Shown: piece by piece, positions 30,847-31,725 of the stretch | How positions within the stretch are numbered: the stretch's first letter is position 1 | Layout: the number at the start of each line of letters is the position of its first letter | Virus record (IMG/VR): IMGVR_UViG_3300010157_000173 | Location: 1 to 31,725 of that record | DNA: 31,725 nucleotides | Origin: a virus | Reading direction: 5' to 3' (one strand) | The notes under the pieces: generated by a model | What the model was told of the DNA's origin: nothing | Seen by the model: the letters and a program-made list of their open reading frames with translations, nothing else | Database searches by the model: none | Made by a program: the position numbers and the translations under genes

Positions 30847-31004
30847 AAGATTTCATAACAGAGTTATATAGTCATGCTTTAAGAAAGAAAAAGAATTTGA
30901 ATATTCAAGTATTTAAAAGACTTTTAAAGATGAAATATAAAATAAATATAGAAACAGATTTAATTAAAAAAAGAATAAATGAAAAAAATATTAGCAATTA
31001 CTGA
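30843..31004 (+). CDS. Small basic hypothetical protein, 53 aa
   Basis: Lys/Arg-rich, probably helical (L-R-K-K-K-N-L-N, F-K-R-L-L-K-M-K-Y). Starts in an ATGA junction with the UVR-motif gene and runs 26 bases into the glycosyltransferase. Function unknown. Confidence 0.5.
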   Translation: MKDFITELYSHALRKKKNLNIQVFKRLLKMKYKINIETDLIKKRINEKNISNY

Positions 31005-31725
31005 CGAAGTAGGAAGTAATTATCACAGAATACAATTACCTTTAAGTTATTTTAATCAACAAGAATTTGATATTATTTATAGACCATTAAATAATGGACC
31101 TTTACAAGAATATGAAGTTCAAGGAATTGATGTTTTATTTTTTAATTGGACTATTCAAAATTCAGCTTATCAATTAAGCTTATTAAAAAAGAAATTTGGA
31201 TTTAAAATTGTAATGGATATGGATGATCATTGGGATATTTCTCCTACACATCCTAGTTACAGAATGATATTACAATATATACCTTTACTAAAAGATTTAT
31301 TAATTTTAGCAGATCATATTACTTGTACTACAGAACCTTTAAAAAGAAAATTATTAGAATTTAATAATAATATTACAGTAGTATCTAATAGAATTCCTTA
31401 TGGAGATAAACAATTTGAAATAGAATCTGCTAAAAAGAGAGATAAGATTAGATTTGGATTTATTGGTTCTATTAGTCATTTACCTGATTGGTATTCTATT
31501 AAAAATGATATTGATAGAATAGTAAATGATAAAGAAATCATGGATAATTGTGAGTTTGTTATTTGTGGGTATAATGATTTAAATGATTATTCTAAACAGA
31601 TTTGGACTAATATTTATCATTTATTTAAAGGAAAAGCAAGAGTATTTAAAACCAGAGATATACATAGTTATATGTATCTTTATAATGAAGCTGATATTGT
31701 TTTAGCTCCATTAGTAAATAATGGT
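30979..31725 (+). CDS. Glycosyltransferase-like protein, 3' end cut by the window
   Basis: First 249 residues of a longer protein. The N-terminus has M-K-K-I-L-A-I-T-D and a Y-H-R-I-Q-L-P-L segment, then V-M-D-M-D-D-H-W (about 73-80), a second Rossmann-like part beginning D-K-I-R-F-G-F-I-G-S-I near 153-163, a C-G-Y-N-D-L strand-turn and, at the cut, a Y-N-E-A-D-I-V-L-A-P-L sequence like the C-terminal E-x-x-D-x-x-L-x-P block of GT4-type glycosyltransferases. Phage members usually add sugars to DNA bases or virion proteins. The last known position is inside the donor-binding domain, so the full length cannot be judged. Confidence 0.75.
   Translation, partial: MKKILAITDEVGSNYHRIQLPLSYFNQQEFDIIYRPLNNGPLQEYEVQGIDVLFFNWTIQNSAYQLSLLKKKFGFKIVMDMDDHWDISPTHPSYRMILQYIPLLKDLLILADHITCTTEPLKRKLLEFNNNITVVSNRIPYGDKQFEIESAKKRDKIRFGFIGSISHLPDWYSIKNDIDRIVNDKEIMDNCEFVICGYNDLNDYSKQIWTNIYHLFKGKARVFKTRDIHSYMYLYNEADIVLAPLVNNG

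Noticed and set aside
1-31725. Stop-codon reassignment (TAG or TGA read through), as in some crAss-like phages
   Set aside because: TGA and TAA end genes throughout and TAG ends genes at 21416 and 23154, with neighbours starting at the expected place. No frame needs recoding.
1-31725. tRNA genes, CRISPR arrays or rRNA
   Set aside because: No intergenic gap is long enough except about 138 bases at 3431, which does not form a cloverleaf; no spaced direct repeats were found.

Overview
The window reads as part of the genome of a large, AT-rich, tailed double-stranded DNA phage. Every credible gene is on the + strand and packed head to tail, and replication, recombination and nucleotide-metabolism genes are mixed with dozens of small unrecognised ORFs. 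There is no ribosomal, metabolic or host housekeeping gene. Starts are ATG preceded by A-rich, Shine-Dalgarno-less leaders, which fits a Bacteroidota host. TAA, TGA and TAG all end genes, so I see no stop-codon reassignment. The combination DnaB helicase, Sak4-type ATPase, SSB candidate, primase, UDG, RIIA/RIIB, PD-(D/E)XK nuclease, dUTPase and ATP ligase resembles the replication half of crAss-like phages. That placement is inference; no polymerase or virion gene lies inside the window.

Layout. 0-7 kb: two unknown genes, DnaB-like helicase, a pair of related small genes around a membrane peptide, Sak4-like ATPase, a structured RNA/terminator, a GIY-YIG homing endonuclease, SSB candidate, CHC2/TOPRIM primase and a variant UDG. 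7-11.6 kb: two small genes, RIIA-like GHKL ATPase and RIIB-like protein. 11.6-17.9 kb: accessory block of about 24 small, overlapping genes, including a GIY-YIG-type protein, an AAA ATPase, a DUF932 protein and a run of six acidic small proteins. 17.9-24.3 kb: RecE/Cas4-like PD-(D/E)XK nuclease, YopX-like protein, RecA/UvsX-like recombinase, HNH protein, unknown genes and dUTPase. 24.3-28.4 kb: class II ribonucleotide reductase interrupted by a LAGLIDADG intein, then an ATP-dependent DNA ligase. 28.5-31.7 kb: small genes, a dATP/dGTP-diphosphohydrolase-like protein, a DUF723/GIY-YIG endonuclease, a UVR-motif protein and the start of a glycosyltransferase cut by the window end.

How it works together: helicase, primase, SSB candidate and ligase supply fork functions. 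Sak4-like ATPase, RecA-like protein and the PD-(D/E)XK nuclease supply recombination. RNR, dUTPase and UDG manage nucleotide pools and uracil. RIIA/RIIB and the small-gene blocks look like host-takeover or counter-defence functions. Transcription units are bounded by seven intrinsic-terminator-like hairpins (about 3509, 5237, 9886, 11576, 22411, 27337, 28457). Within units, about 27 junctions overlap by 1 or 4 bases, implying translational coupling. At least four mobile-nuclease genes (three GIY-YIG, one intein) mark it as heavily colonised by homing elements. No tRNA, CRISPR array or intergenic gap over 300 bases was seen.
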